64,000 bases of DNA, taken from positions 310,001-374,000 of the forward strand of contig JACKPC010000006.1 in assembly GCA_024233835.1 (NCBI GenBank). Direction: 5' to 3'. Origin of the DNA: Leptospiraceae bacterium. Lineage in GTDB: Bacteria; Spirochaetota; Leptospiria; Leptospirales; Leptospiraceae. The notes under the pieces are model-generated. The model searched no databases, was not told the origin of the DNA, and worked only from the letters and a program-made list of their open reading frames with translations. How positions within the stretch are numbered: the first letter of the stretch is position 1; every line of letters starts with the position of its first letter. Made by a program: the position numbers and the translations under genes. Positions 35,164-44,591 of this stretch are shown one piece after another.

Positions 35164-35319
35164 ACCAATTATTAAAGGCTGTATGAATATCATCCGGGAA
35201 TAAAAAATGAACCAAATAACAACGGAAAAGTGATACAATATAATTCGAAACCTTTGTCTAAGTAAAGCAAATATATTATAACAAAGGAACTTCTTTTTCA
35301 AGAATTACTCACTACATTT

Positions 35320-36165
35320 CTAGCCTACAACAAACGTTTCCTTTACAAAAGTATCGAGTGCCTTTATCTTTTTTAGTAAATCCTTTATTTTAGAAAGCTC
35401 ATACTGTGTAGTAGAATCGGATAGAGCTTTTTCTGGTTCCGGATGTACTTCCATAAAAATTCCTTCTATTCCTGCGGCTACAGCCGAACGCATCAAATCA
35501 GGAATAAACTCTCTCTGTCCTCCTGTTATATTACCGGCAGCCCCCGGAAGCTGTGCGGAATGAGTGGCATCAAAGATAACTGGTATATTCATATTATGTA
35601 ATATAGGCATAGTTCTTGTGTCAAAGACAAGGTTTCCATAACCAAAGCTACTTCCTCTTTCTGTAATTAAATATTTTTCAGAATCACATTCCTGAATTTT
35701 TGTCACAATATGCCTTGCATCTGCCGGGGCTAAAAACTGCCCCTTTTTCACATTCACCCACTTCCCCGTACGGGCCGCTTCAACTATCAGGTCCGTCTGT
35801 CTGCATAGAAAAGCCGGAATTTGATAAATATCTAATACATCCTGAAGAGGCTGCACCTGAGCCGTCTCATGCACATCAGTCAGCACAGGAACCTTATATT
35901 TTGCCTTGATATATTCAAGATTCTTAATTCCCTCGCTCAGTCCACAACCCCGGTACGATTTCACGGAAGAACGATTTGCCTTATCAAAGCTACTTTTAAA
36001 TATATAGAATATTCCAAGTTCTGCACATATTTCCGTCATTTCACCCGCAACCCTGTCGAGTAAATCACGGGATTCCATAACACAGGGGCCGGCGATAAGG
36101 AAAAAACCCTCCTTCGCCCCTATTTTCTTTCCATTTAAAAATTCTCTTTCCGATGCTGTTTTCAT
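35320..36165 (-). CDS. kdsA: 3-deoxy-8-phosphooctulonate synthase
   Basis: Condenses arabinose-5-phosphate with PEP to give Kdo-8-phosphate for the LPS inner core. 281 residues is the normal length. Motifs: FLIAGPCVMES, FKSSFDKANRSS, LTDVHET, KKGQFLAPADARH, ITERGSSFGYGNLV and DATHSAQLPG. The ATG overlaps the pyrG stop by 4 bases (ATGA), so it is translationally coupled and probably the last gene of the leftward housekeeping operon. Presence of Kdo synthesis implies an LPS-bearing outer membrane. Confidence 0.96.
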   Translation of the reverse strand: MKTASEREFLNGKKIGAKEGFFLIAGPCVMESRDLLDRVAGEMTEICAELGIFYIFKSSFDKANRSSVKSYRGCGLSEGIKNLEYIKAKYKVPVLTDVHETAQVQPLQDVLDIYQIPAFLCRQTDLIVEAARTGKWVNVKKGQFLAPADARHIVTKIQECDSEKYLITERGSSFGYGNLVFDTRTMPILHNMNIPVIFDATHSAQLPGAAGNITGGQREFIPDLMRSAVAAGIEGIFMEVHPEPEKALSDSTTQYELSKIKDLLKKIKALDTFVKETFVVG

Positions 36166-37790
36166 TTTTCTACCTTCTTATTTAAATATTTACTGGCGGC
36201 CCGTATAAAGCCAACAAAAAGAGGATGCGGTTCAAAAGGTTTGGACTGAAATTCCGGATGATACTGTACACCTACAAACCAGGGATGAGACTTAACTTCT
36301 ACTATTTCCATTAACTTCTCATCCGGGGAATAACCGGGAAAAGTCATTCCTGCTTTGATAAAATCTTCCTTATATCGCAGGGTAAATTCGAATCTGTGTC
36401 TATGTCGTTCAGAAATCTCGACTTTCTTATATTCCGTAAATGCTAAAGAATCTTTCTCGATTATACAGGGATAAGCACCGAGACGCATAGTTCCCCCCAG
36501 TTGCTCAATCTCAATTTGTTCTTCTATCATGGAAATTACCGGCTTTTCTGTATTTGGAGAAAACTCGGTGGAATTCGCATCTTTCCAGTTCAGGACATTC
36601 CTGGCAAACTCAACTACAGCACACTGCATACCGAGACATATTCCAAAAAATGGAATCCCTTTCGTCCTTGCATACTGAATGGCTAAAATTTTACCTTCAA
36701 TCCCTCTTTCTCCAAATCCTCCCGGGACCAAAACACCATGACAATTTTTCAATTGTTCCTTTATCGAGTTTTTATCCACCTTTTCAGGATCAATTTTGGT
36801 CAACTCAACCACCACATCATTTTCAATTCCTCCATGGGAAAGAGATTCATAAATAGAACGGTAGGCATCCTGTAAACTGATATACTTTCCAACAATCGCT
36901 ATATTTACTTTCTTACTGGCTTCCTTTATCTTTTTGATGATTTTTTCCCATTCAGTAAAGTTTAACTTATTCGAAGGAAGATTTAAAGACTTCAATACAA
37001 CCTCATCAAGTTTTTCATCTCGATACATTTTAGGAATTTCATATATAGAAGTTTTTATATCTACCGCAGAAATTACATTTTCTTCTCTCACATTACAAAA
37101 AAGAGAAATCTTACTTTTCATTTCTTTTGTCAGAGCACTGGTAATCCGGCATACAAGAACATCCGGTTGTATCCCTAAGGCCAGCAATTCTTTCACCGAA
37201 TGCTGTGTGGGTTTCGTTTTGGCTTCCCCGGCAGCTGTAATCGTCGGAACTAAAGTCAGGTGTATAAAACAGACCTGTTCTTTTCCGTATTCATAACGCA
37301 TCTGGCGAATAGCTTCTAAAAAGGGAACCGACTCTATGTCTCCAACGGTTCCACCAATCTCAACGATAATAATATCTGCCCTGGACTCTTTTCCGAGCAA
37401 GGTAAAGCGAGAACGAATTTCATTCGTAATATGGGGAACTACCTGAACCGTGCGTCCCAGATAATCTCCTCTTCTTTCCCGATTGATAACTGCATTGTAG
37501 ATTTGGCCAGTACTAACCGAATTTTTCCTTGAATAGCTGGCCCGGGTAAAACGCTCATAGTAACCGAGATCCAAATCTGTTTCAGCTCCATCATCCGTTA
37601 CAAAGACTTCCCCATGCTGATAAGGACTCATCGTTCCCGGATCGATGTTGATATAAGGATCCATTTTTTGCAGGGCAACCGTATAACCTCTGCCCTCTAA
37701 TAAGCAACCCAGGGCGGCAACGGTTACGCCTTTTCCAAGAGAGGAGGATACTCCTCCGGTAATAAAGATATATTTCTGTTTTATACTCAA
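36162..37790 (-). CDS. pyrG: CTP synthase
   Basis: Converts UTP to CTP with glutamine as nitrogen donor. 542 residues, typical. The N-terminal synthase domain starts [16 protein letters not shown] with [38 protein letters not shown]-like motifs (here LGYYERF). The C-terminal glutaminase has the nucleophile in GICLGMQ and the His-Glu pair in YHPEFQSKP. The start is TTG at 37788-37790 with AAAGGA 7 bases upstream; no ATG could replace it without cutting into the conserved first strand. It lies 12 bases after icmF and overlaps kdsA. Confidence 0.96.
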   Translation of the reverse strand: [542 protein letters not shown]

Positions 37791-37802
37791 GTCTTTTTCC
37801 TT

Positions 37803-40800
37803 TTACATATTTCTTCTATATTTCCCGCCCAATTCATACAGACGGGAAGTTATTTGCCCCAGGGATAAATAAGGTGCAAGGTTCATAAGAGCCTCAAACA
37901 CATTACGATTTTCCATTACAGAGGATTCTAAGTATTTTCGATGATTCTCATATTCTGAATAGTATCGCTTGTGAAGTTCATTCAGTGCAAAAATCTGAGA
38001 ATCTTTTTCTTCATCGGTAGAGCGAATTACTTCATCGGGAACGATGATAGGAGAACCTTTTTCATCCAGAAAAGTATTTACACCAATAATTGGGTATTCA
38101 CCCGACATTTTCTGACCTTCATAGAACATAGACTCATCCTGAATTTTATTTCTCTGGTACATCAGTTCCATGGCACCCAGAACACCCCCCCTTTCCGTAA
38201 GCCGATTAAACTCGGCATATACCGCTTCCTCCACAAGATCGGTTAGTTCATCACTAATAAAGCTTCCCTGAATGTAATTTTCAGCCTTTGTCGTTCCCAG
38301 TTCCCTGTTTATAATTAATTGAATTGCTAAGGCTCTTCTTACCGACTCTTCAGTAGGCGTAGTTACCGCCTCATCATAAGAGTTCGTATGCAAAGAATTA
38401 CAATTATCATATATTGCATATAAAGCCTGTAATGTGGTACGGATGTCATTAAAGTCGATTTCCTGGGCATGTAAAGAACGTCCTGAAGTCTGGATATGAT
38501 ACTTAAGCATCTGACTGCGGGGAGAGGCCTTATATTTATACTTCATCGCCTTTGCCCAGATCCTCCTTGCTGCCCTTCCGATTACACTGTATTCCGGATC
38601 CATTCCATTCGAAAAGAAGAAGGAAAAGTTGGGTGCGAAATCATCAATCTTCATTCCCCTGGCCAGGTAATATTCTACATAGGTAAAACCATTGGCAAGA
38701 GTAAAAGCTAACTGGCTTATGGGATTCGCACCAGCTTCTGCAATATGGTACCCGGATATAGATACAGAGTAAAAGTTTCGCACCCCATTTTCGATAAAGT
38801 ATTCCTGTATATCTCCCATTAGCTTCAAAGAAAATTCAGTAGAAAAAATACAGGTATTTTGTGCCTGGTCTTCTTTTAAAATATCAGCCTGGACAGTACC
38901 CCGCACCTTTTGAATGGTATCTTTTTTTATATTTTCATAAACTTCGGGACTCAAAACATCCTTACCACTCAAACCCAGTAAAAAAAGACCCAGCTTATTA
39001 TTGCTGGCAGGAAGTTCTCCCCGGTAGACAGGAGGAATCTGGCTAAATTGTTTATATAGTTCTTCTTTTTTCTTATGAACTTCTTCTTCGAGTCCATTCT
39101 GAAAAATATATTTTTCACACTGCTGATCGATCGCTGCATTGAAAAAGAATGCCAGAAGAATTGGAGCCGGACCGTTAATCGTCATGGAAACCGAAGTATT
39201 CGGAGCACAGAGGTCAAAGCCCGAATAGAGTTTTTTAGCATCATCTAAAGTAGCAATTGAGACACCGGAGTTTCCGATTTTCCCATAAATATCCGGTCTT
39301 TTATCCGGATTTTCTCCGTATAGGGTTACAGAATCAAATGCGGTGGACAAACGTTTGGCTTCACTATTACGGGAAAGATAGTGAAAACGGCGATTCGTTC
39401 TTTCCGGGCCTCCTTCACCAGCAAACATTCGGGTAGGGTCTTCTCCGCTTCGTTTAAAAGGGTAGACTCCGGAAGTAAAAGGAAATTCTCCGGGAAAATT
39501 TTCCTTATAATTCCATTCCAGAATATCTCCCCAATCAGCACTCTTAGGAAAGCCTATTTTAGGAATTTTTAAATCAGAAAGAGAGGTAAAATAATTTTCT
39601 ACCCGAATTTCCTTTCCCCGAACCGTATAGGAAAAAAAATCTTTACGAAAACCGGATTTTTTTTGTTCCCAGTTATCCAAAATCTTTTTAGAAGAATCAG
39701 AGAGTTCGGCATGCTTAATATAAAATTTATTCTGAATTTTCTCTTTAATTTCTGGTTCAGAGGAGAATTCCCGAACAGCTCCCTGAAGACGATAGGCTTT
39801 CGAAGCGATTTCTTTTTCTTTTTTAATGAAAGCATTAAATTCTTTTGAACTTTCTACGATTTCAGAAAGGTAGCGAACTCTTTCGGGTGGAATAATATCC
39901 TGACTCTTTTGAACCGGGTGATCAAAGCGAATATCATCAAAAAAACCAAGTTTTTCTCTTGCCTGAGAAAAAATAGCTGTATATAACTCATTTACACCCT
40001 CGTTATTGAAACGCGAAGCCACCGTTCCAAAAATAGGCATTTCTTCTAAGGGTTTTTCAAAAAGCTTATGATTTCTCTGGTACTGTTTTGCAACATCTCT
40101 CAGAGCGTCTTTCGCACCTTTTCTATCAAATTTATTAATCGCAATATAATCAGCATAATCTAATATATCGATTTTCTCTAATTGGCTGGCAGCTCCGTAT
40201 TCAGGTGTCATCACGTAGAGGCTGAGATCGGCAAGTTCCGTAATTCTTGTATCTGATTGACCGATACCCGCTGTTTCCACAATAATGAAAGGGAAACCCG
40301 CAGCTTTAAAGAGTTCTGTAATTTCCTGAACATGAGGATTCACTGATTGATGATCAAATCTTGTGGCCAGAGAACGCATAAAAATTTGGGGGTGGTGAAT
40401 CGAATTCATCCGGATTCGGTCTCCTAAAAGAGCCCCACCGGTTTTCTTGCGGGTAGGATCAATAGATAGAATAGCAATTTCTACATCGGGATAATCTTTT
40501 TGAAAACGCAAGACTAATTCATCGGTCAAAGAAGATTTACCGGCTCCACCGGTTCCCGTAATTCCCAAAACAAGAGGTTTTGTTGGAATCTCTTGCCTTA
40601 ACTTTTCCAGATACTCCTCAGGGACAGGTTTAGAATTTTCAATCAGACTGATACAATGAGCCAGTAAGACCTGTCTCGAAGCAGAGAGTAAAGAAGTATG
40701 TGGTTTAGCTTCTATGCAGGAAAAATCAGACTTTTCTAATACATCATTTATCATTCCCTGGAGACCGAGTTTTCTTCCATCGTCAGGAGAATAAAGCCTG

Positions 40801-41159
40801 GTAATTCCTTTCTTTTGAAGTTCTTCAATTTCGGAAGGAAGAATCGTTCCCCCTCCTCCACCAAAAATTCGAATATGATTGCAGTTTTCCTTATTTAATA
40901 ACTCTCTTAAATAAGAAAAATATTCCGTATGCCCACCCTGATAAGAAGTCAGGGCTATCGCCTGTGCATCTTCCTGTATGGCTGCCTGCACAATTTCGCT
41001 GACCGGTCTGTTATGTCCGAGATGAATCACCTCTGCACCGCTGGACTGCAAAATCCTTCTCATGATGTTAATACTCGCATCGTGTCCGTCAAAAAGGGAT
41101 GCGGCAGTAACAATACGAACTTTATTTTTCGTTACATATTCTTCTCTGACAGTAACCAT
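37803..41159 (-). CDS. icmF: Fused B12-dependent acyl-CoA mutase (IcmF)
   Basis: 1118 residues that join three parts found as separate chains in other mutases. An N-terminal B12-binding domain (about 14-145) has FDGHDAS (His26 as lower cobalt ligand) and LTSYQGGH. A MeaB-like GTPase chaperone domain (about 175-420) has P-loop GTGGAGKSS and the NKFDRKG base motif. A C-terminal mutase TIM barrel (about 545-1118) contains EDPTRMFAGEGGPERTNRRFHYLS, an IcmF-type rather than methylmalonyl-CoA mutase active-site motif. It should interconvert isobutyryl- and n-butyryl-CoA or a related pair (isovaleryl/pivalyl), with the G-domain guarding cofactor loading. No cobalamin riboswitch is visible; it starts 28 bases after the GGQ gene and is probably co-transcribed. 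Confidence 0.93.
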   Translation of the reverse strand: MVTVREEYVTKNKVRIVTAASLFDGHDASINIMRRILQSSGAEVIHLGHNRPVSEIVQAAIQEDAQAIALTSYQGGHTEYFSYLRELLNKENCNHIRIFGGGGGTILPSEIEELQKKGITRLYSPDDGRKLGLQGMINDVLEKSDFSCIEAKPHTSLLSASRQVLLAHCISLIENSKPVPEEYLEKLRQEIPTKPLVLGITGTGGAGKSSLTDELVLRFQKDYPDVEIAILSIDPTRKKTGGALLGDRIRMNSIHHPQIFMRSLATRFDHQSVNPHVQEITELFKAAGFPFIIVETAGIGQSDTRITELADLSLYVMTPEYGAASQLEKIDILDYADYIAINKFDRKGAKDALRDVAKQYQRNHKLFEKPLEEMPIFGTVASRFNNEGVNELYTAIFSQAREKLGFFDDIRFDHPVQKSQDIIPPERVRYLSEIVESSKEFNAFIKKEKEIASKAYRLQGAVREFSSEPEIKEKIQNKFYIKHAELSDSSKKILDNWEQKKSGFRKDFFSYTVRGKEIRVENYFTSLSDLKIPKIGFPKSADWGDILEWNYKENFPGEFPFTSGVYPFKRSGEDPTRMFAGEGGPERTNRRFHYLSRNSEAKRLSTAFDSVTLYGENPDKRPDIYGKIGNSGVSIATLDDAKKLYSGFDLCAPNTSVSMTINGPAPILLAFFFNAAIDQQCEKYIFQNGLEEEVHKKKEELYKQFSQIPPVYRGELPASNNKLGLFLLGLSGKDVLSPEVYENIKKDTIQKVRGTVQADILKEDQAQNTCIFSTEFSLKLMGDIQEYFIENGVRNFYSVSISGYHIAEAGANPISQLAFTLANGFTYVEYYLARGMKIDDFAPNFSFFFSNGMDPEYSVIGRAARRIWAKAMKYKYKASPRSQMLKYHIQTSGRSLHAQEIDFNDIRTTLQALYAIYDNCNSLHTNSYDEAVTTPTEESVRRALAIQLIINRELGTTKAENYIQGSFISDELTDLVEEAVYAEFNRLTERGGVLGAMELMYQRNKIQDESMFYEGQKMSGEYPIIGVNTFLDEKGSPIIVPDEVIRSTDEEKDSQIFALNELHKRYYSEYENHRKYLESSVMENRNVFEALMNLAPYLSLGQITSRLYELGGKYRRNM

Positions 41160-41187
41160 ACTCCTATCCTACCTTTAGAGGAAGAAC

Positions 41188-41607
41188 TTATTCGTCAGGT
41201 TGAATATCTTCCTCGCTAATCTCACTTTCTAAATCATGGATTTTCATATCTTCTATTTTTTGCTTTCTTTTACGTTCTTTTCTCTTTTTTTGTTTGCGAA
41301 TCTTCTCCGTTTTTAATTCCATCTTGCTATCCTCTCCTTTCTCTTTTTCCTCCAACCTATCGCAGAGGATAGATCTGGCTTTGTAACGATTTAGTCCCTG
41401 TGTTCTGTATACAGAGCATTTTACTTCTATGCCTGAGGGAAGGTGCTTTAAGTGAACGGCAGTAGAAACCTTGTTTACATTTTGCCCGCCCTTACCGCCG
41501 CTTCGGGTAAAGCTTTCTTCAAGGTCGGATTCCTTGATTCCGAGAGCTTCCATCTTCAAGAAAAGAGCCTGCTGCTTTTCGGGAGAAACGGGAAAAGAAA
41601 GAGCCAC
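41188..41607 (-). CDS. GGQ-domain release-factor-like protein (ribosome rescue type)
   Basis: 139 residues, lacking the codon-recognition domain of RF1/RF2. The catalytic GGQ is at 40-42 in RSGGKGGQNVNKVSTAV, so it can trigger peptidyl-tRNA hydrolysis. A very basic tail (about 88-125, KMELKTEKIRKQKKRKERK-type) resembles the ribosome-inserting tails of ArfB/MTRFR-like rescue factors. The start is GTG (41605-41607), 3 bases after the thioesterase gene; the first ATG would remove family-conserved N-terminal sequence. A rescue role is inference. Confidence 0.82.
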   Translation of the reverse strand: MALSFPVSPEKQQALFLKMEALGIKESDLEESFTRSGGKGGQNVNKVSTAVHLKHLPSGIEVKCSVYRTQGLNRYKARSILCDRLEEKEKGEDSKMELKTEKIRKQKKRKERKRKQKIEDMKIHDLESEISEEDIQPDE

Positions 41608-41610
41608 TGC

Positions 41611-42003
41611 TTATACCGATTTTTCTAGAAAAAAAGGATAAGGCCTTCCATTCAGGTCAAGGCAAACGTAGGTAATTTTACAATCTATAACAAGGTGTTT
41701 TCGAAAGTAAGAATCGAGATTGGTAGCAATAGTACGAACGGTTATGGAAGATTTTCCGGTAGATTCAATATAGGCATATATCTCGATAATATCTCCGTTT
41801 CTCCCCGGAGACTTAAAATTCACATCATCCATACTCACAGTGACGATATTCGAATATGAGATTTTCTGCATGACGTATACAGCAGCTGCCTCATCGATCC
41901 AGGCAAGCATAGTCCCTCCAAAGATATGGCCGTGCTGATTCAGGTCTTTTTGCATTACAATATGCCTGGTTACCAGCTCAAACCGATCGTCAAGTTGGAA
42001 CAT
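41611..42003 (-). CDS. Acyl-CoA thioesterase (hot-dog fold, YciA/BFIT-like)
   Basis: 130 residues, one hot-dog domain. The motif NQHGHIFGGTMLAWIDEAAAVYV is the family signature, with the catalytic acid in WIDEAAA, and VDDVNFKSP-like (here MDDVNFKSPGRNGD) in the following strands. It probably hydrolyses acyl-CoA thioesters in the cytoplasm. One base separates it from nth, and 3 bases from the GGQ gene. Confidence 0.85.
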   Translation of the reverse strand: MFQLDDRFELVTRHIVMQKDLNQHGHIFGGTMLAWIDEAAAVYVMQKISYSNIVTVSMDDVNFKSPGRNGDIIEIYAYIESTGKSSITVRTIATNLDSYFRKHLVIDCKITYVCLDLNGRPYPFFLEKSV

Positions 42004-42004
42004 T

Positions 42005-42763
42005 TTATCGCCTTTCTAAGGAAGAGGGACAGATATCACTTAAAGGACAGCGTTCACAATCAGTGCGGTAGGCTTTACAGTGTTTTCGTCCGAGAAAAAT
42101 GAGATATAAGGAGAAACGTCTCCAATAGATTTTTTCGATTTTGCCCATCAAATCAAATTCGATATTTTCCGGCAGGGTCTCTGTAGTCAGTCCGAGTTTG
42201 GCGGCCAGACGTTTTACATGGGTATCCACCACGATACCTTCAGCTTTTTCAAAAACCTCGTTTAAAATCACATTGGCGGTTTTTCTTCCAATTCCGGGCA
42301 GGGAAGTCAACTGGGAAATGGTAGAAGGAAGCCTGGATGAATAGTCAGTAATTAACTTGGAAGCAAAACCCTTAATGAGCCTGGACTTATTCCGAAAGAA
42401 ACCGGTCGGAAAAATTGCTTCTTCAAGGTCTTCCAGATTCGCTTCTGCAAAAGATTTGAGTGTTTTGTACTTCTGAAAGAGTTCCTCGGTAACCTGGTTG
42501 ACTCTTTCATCTGTACATTGGGCACTCAAGATAACGGCTATAGCCAGCTCATAGTCGTGTGTATAGTTCAGGGGAGTTTCTAATTCTCCAAAATAATCCT
42601 GAAGCCTGTTATACACAGTTTCCGTGAAGCTATAAAACTCGTTAGCTTCTTCCTCTACTTCTTCTGTAAGTTCTACAGAAGACTCAGAAGGGATCTTACT
42701 TCTTTGTTTGCGCGGCTTGTTTATTGTCTTTCTTTTTAGGAGCAATGGCTTGTAGAGAGCCAC
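42005..42763 (-). CDS. nth: Endonuclease III (DNA glycosylase/AP lyase)
   Basis: Removes oxidised pyrimidines and cuts the abasic site. Visible: LSAQCTDERVN, the helix-hairpin-helix LPGIGRKTANVILNEVF with catalytic Lys, the VDTHVKRLAAKLGL stretch with catalytic Asp, and the [4Fe-4S] ligands C-x6-C-x2-C-x5-C in CKAYRTDCERCPLSDIC. The 252-residue frame begins with GTG inside the rpmB coding region (68-base overlap), giving an unusually basic, then acidic, ~50-residue N-terminal extension. A later GTG at 42616 would give a normal-length enzyme, so the start is uncertain. Confidence 0.92.
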   Translation of the reverse strand: MALYKPLLLKRKTINKPRKQRSKIPSESSVELTEEVEEEANEFYSFTETVYNRLQDYFGELETPLNYTHDYELAIAVILSAQCTDERVNQVTEELFQKYKTLKSFAEANLEDLEEAIFPTGFFRNKSRLIKGFASKLITDYSSRLPSTISQLTSLPGIGRKTANVILNEVFEKAEGIVVDTHVKRLAAKLGLTTETLPENIEFDLMGKIEKIYWRRFSLYLIFLGRKHCKAYRTDCERCPLSDICPSSLERR

Positions 42764-42977
42764 CGGCGTCTTTAATAGCGGCTTTTAAGCCTTTCTTATT
42801 CAAAGTCCTCAGGGCACGGGTAGAAAGCTTTACCGTTACATACCTGTTCTCATCTTCAAGGAAGATTCGTTTCTTTACAATGTTTATCTTCCACTTTCTT
42901 CTTGTTTTCAGGTGGGAGTGGGAAACGTTGTTTCCGGAAACAGTCCCCCTGCCTGTTACCATACATCTTCTTGCCAT
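42696..42977 (-). CDS. rpmB: 50S ribosomal protein L28
   Basis: 93 residues, starting ARRCMVTGRGTVSGNNVSHSHLKTRRKW, the L28 signature, with the KKRIFLEDENRYVTVKLSTRALRTL core. A Lys/Gln/Ala-rich tail (APKKKDNKQAAQTKK) extends past the usual end. An AGGAAA ribosome site precedes the ATG. No zinc-binding cysteine set is present. It heads the nth-thioesterase-GGQ-icmF-pyrG-kdsA string. Confidence 0.95.
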   Translation of the reverse strand: MARRCMVTGRGTVSGNNVSHSHLKTRRKWKINIVKKRIFLEDENRYVTVKLSTRALRTLNKKGLKAAIKDAGGSLQAIAPKKKDNKQAAQTKK

Positions 42978-43027
42978 ACTTTATTTTTCCTCAGTGGACA
43001 GGATTTTGGTTAAAAGGTAAGTGTCAA

Positions 43028-43810
43028 TTATAAATTCACCTTTTCTTTCAAAAGCACCATAGTTTCTTCCGGAGAATCCACAAAATGAAAAAGATCCAGG
43101 TCTTCATCGGAAATCAATCCAAATTCTGTGAACATATCAAAGTTTACCAGTCTCTTCCAGAAATTGGATCCGTAAAGAAAAACCGGGATTAAAGTCTTAG
43201 TTTTACGGGTTTGTAACAGAGTCAGGGTTTCAAAAAGCTCATCTACCGTTCCAAATCCCCCGGGAAACACCACCACAGCTTTTGCAAGGTGAATAAACCA
43301 GAGTTTACGAATAAAAAAATAATTAAACTCAAAACTTAACTCTTCATCTGCGTATGGATTCGGCACCTGCTCAAAAGGAAGCTGAATATTTAAAGCCACA
43401 CTCTTTCCACCCACTTCTCTCGCACCCCGGTTTCCGGCTTCCATGATTCCGGGCCCTCCTCCCGTACAGACTAATAAGCGTTTTTCATCCGTACCCGCAG
43501 AAACTTCTTTTCCCCAGAGGGTGATTAAACCGGCAAGATTTCTTGCGTCTTCATAAAATTGAGAAAGTTTTCGAGCCTTTTTTAATCGAAGAATTTCTTT
43601 TTCCTGGCCTTCCTTCCCCTTTAACTCGTGAATTTGAGAATCAAAGTATTCAGCCTGACGAATCCTCGCTGAACCAAACATCACAATCGTATCAATGACT
43701 TTTTGCTTATGAAGCTCTGCATCAGGATAGCTATAATCAGTTAGAATACGAATATCTCTCGCTTCCTCTGATTCTAAAAATCTAGCGTTTCTGGATCCCA
43801 TTCCTGGCAT
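43028..43810 (-). CDS. LOG/TIGR00730-family nucleotide phosphoribohydrolase-like protein
   Basis: 260 residues with a Rossmann fold of the lysine-decarboxylase-like family: TIVMFGSARI, GGGPGIMEAGNRGA and VFPGGFGTVDELFETLTLLQ, the last being the PGGxGTxxE active-site motif of LOG cytokinin-activating enzymes and YgdH/PpnN relatives. It probably cleaves a nucleoside monophosphate at the N-glycosidic bond; the exact substrate is unknown. The ATG has GGAG upstream. The rpmB gene follows 50 bases later on the same strand; the acyltransferase gene diverges upstream. Confidence 0.85.
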   Translation of the reverse strand: MPGMGSRNARFLESEEARDIRILTDYSYPDAELHKQKVIDTIVMFGSARIRQAEYFDSQIHELKGKEGQEKEILRLKKARKLSQFYEDARNLAGLITLWGKEVSAGTDEKRLLVCTGGGPGIMEAGNRGAREVGGKSVALNIQLPFEQVPNPYADEELSFEFNYFFIRKLWFIHLAKAVVVFPGGFGTVDELFETLTLLQTRKTKTLIPVFLYGSNFWKRLVNFDMFTEFGLISDEDLDLFHFVDSPEETMVLLKEKVNL

Positions 43811-43910
43811 ATTCCGCTCCTGTTTGTGTAAAAATGATAGAAATCCCTCTTAGAAAGAAAATAAAAGCTTGTTACCTGTAAGTCTTGCGAAAACCTATCA
43901 AGAGAAATCT

Positions 43911-44591
43911 ATGAAAGATAAGGTTTTCAGTTACCTGATTAAGTGGCTACTACAATTCTGGTTTTTGTTTATCCGTCAGGAAATTTATATTCCTCCGGAA
44001 ACCGAAAAACTCCTCGATGAACACGGTGGATTCATTCTTGCAGGCTGGCATAACCAGATTCTCCTGTTGACCCACCATGTTTCCCGTTATGTGCAAAAAA
44101 AACGAAAGGTCATGACAACTCCCCTCGTTTCCCTATCTAAGGATGGTGAACTCACCTATCAAACCTTTCTTCGTTTTAATATGGTCTCGGTGCGGGGCTC
44201 TACCAGTCGGGGAGGCTCTACTGCCCTCAGAAGCATACTCAAAACCATGAAAGAAGGAAAAGTTCCGATTTTTACACCGGATGGTCCGAGAGGTCCCGTT
44301 TATAAAATCCAGCCCGGAGTCGTACAGATGGCAGCCATGACAGGACTACCGGTAGTCAGTTTTTTTTCCACCTGTGACAGATACTACGAAACACGAAGCT
44401 GGGATAAACACAGATTTCCGAAGTTCTTTGCGAAACAATATATAGAATATTCCAAACCTTTTTACGTTCCCAAAGGAGAAAAAAATCCGGAGGAATACGT
44501 ACAGAAATTAGAAGATGTAATGATGGATCTTGTCAACAAAGTAGACGCCCATTTTAGCCCTAAAACAGAAAATAAAGAGGATGCAGCATGA
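43911..44591 (+). CDS. DUF374 lysophospholipid acyltransferase-family protein
   Basis: 226 residues from ATG 43911 (AAGAG upstream; the TTG at 43869 is less likely). A hydrophobic start (FSYLIKWLLQFWFLFI) anchors it in the inner membrane. GGFILAGWHNQILLL supplies the His of the acyltransferase core, VRGSTSRGGSTALRSI and FTPDGPRGPVYKIQPGVVQMA are DUF374 signatures, as in KDO/lipid A-linked acyltransferase relatives. It likely transfers an acyl chain to a lipid A- or phospholipid-type acceptor. It overlaps the next gene by 4 bases (ATGA). Confidence 0.85.
   Translation: MKDKVFSYLIKWLLQFWFLFIRQEIYIPPETEKLLDEHGGFILAGWHNQILLLTHHVSRYVQKKRKVMTTPLVSLSKDGELTYQTFLRFNMVSVRGSTSRGGSTALRSILKTMKEGKVPIFTPDGPRGPVYKIQPGVVQMAAMTGLPVVSFFSTCDRYYETRSWDKHRFPKFFAKQYIEYSKPFYVPKGEKNPEEYVQKLEDVMMDLVNKVDAHFSPKTENKEDAA

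Noticed and set aside
35251..35287. CCTTTGT / ACAAAGG hairpin between the PD-(D/E)XK ATPase and kdsA genes
   Set aside because: Only 7 bp with a 23-base AT-rich loop; too weak to call a terminator although T-rich sequence follows.
41160..41187. Cobalamin riboswitch before icmF
   Set aside because: Only 28 bases separate icmF from the preceding gene, too short for a riboswitch.
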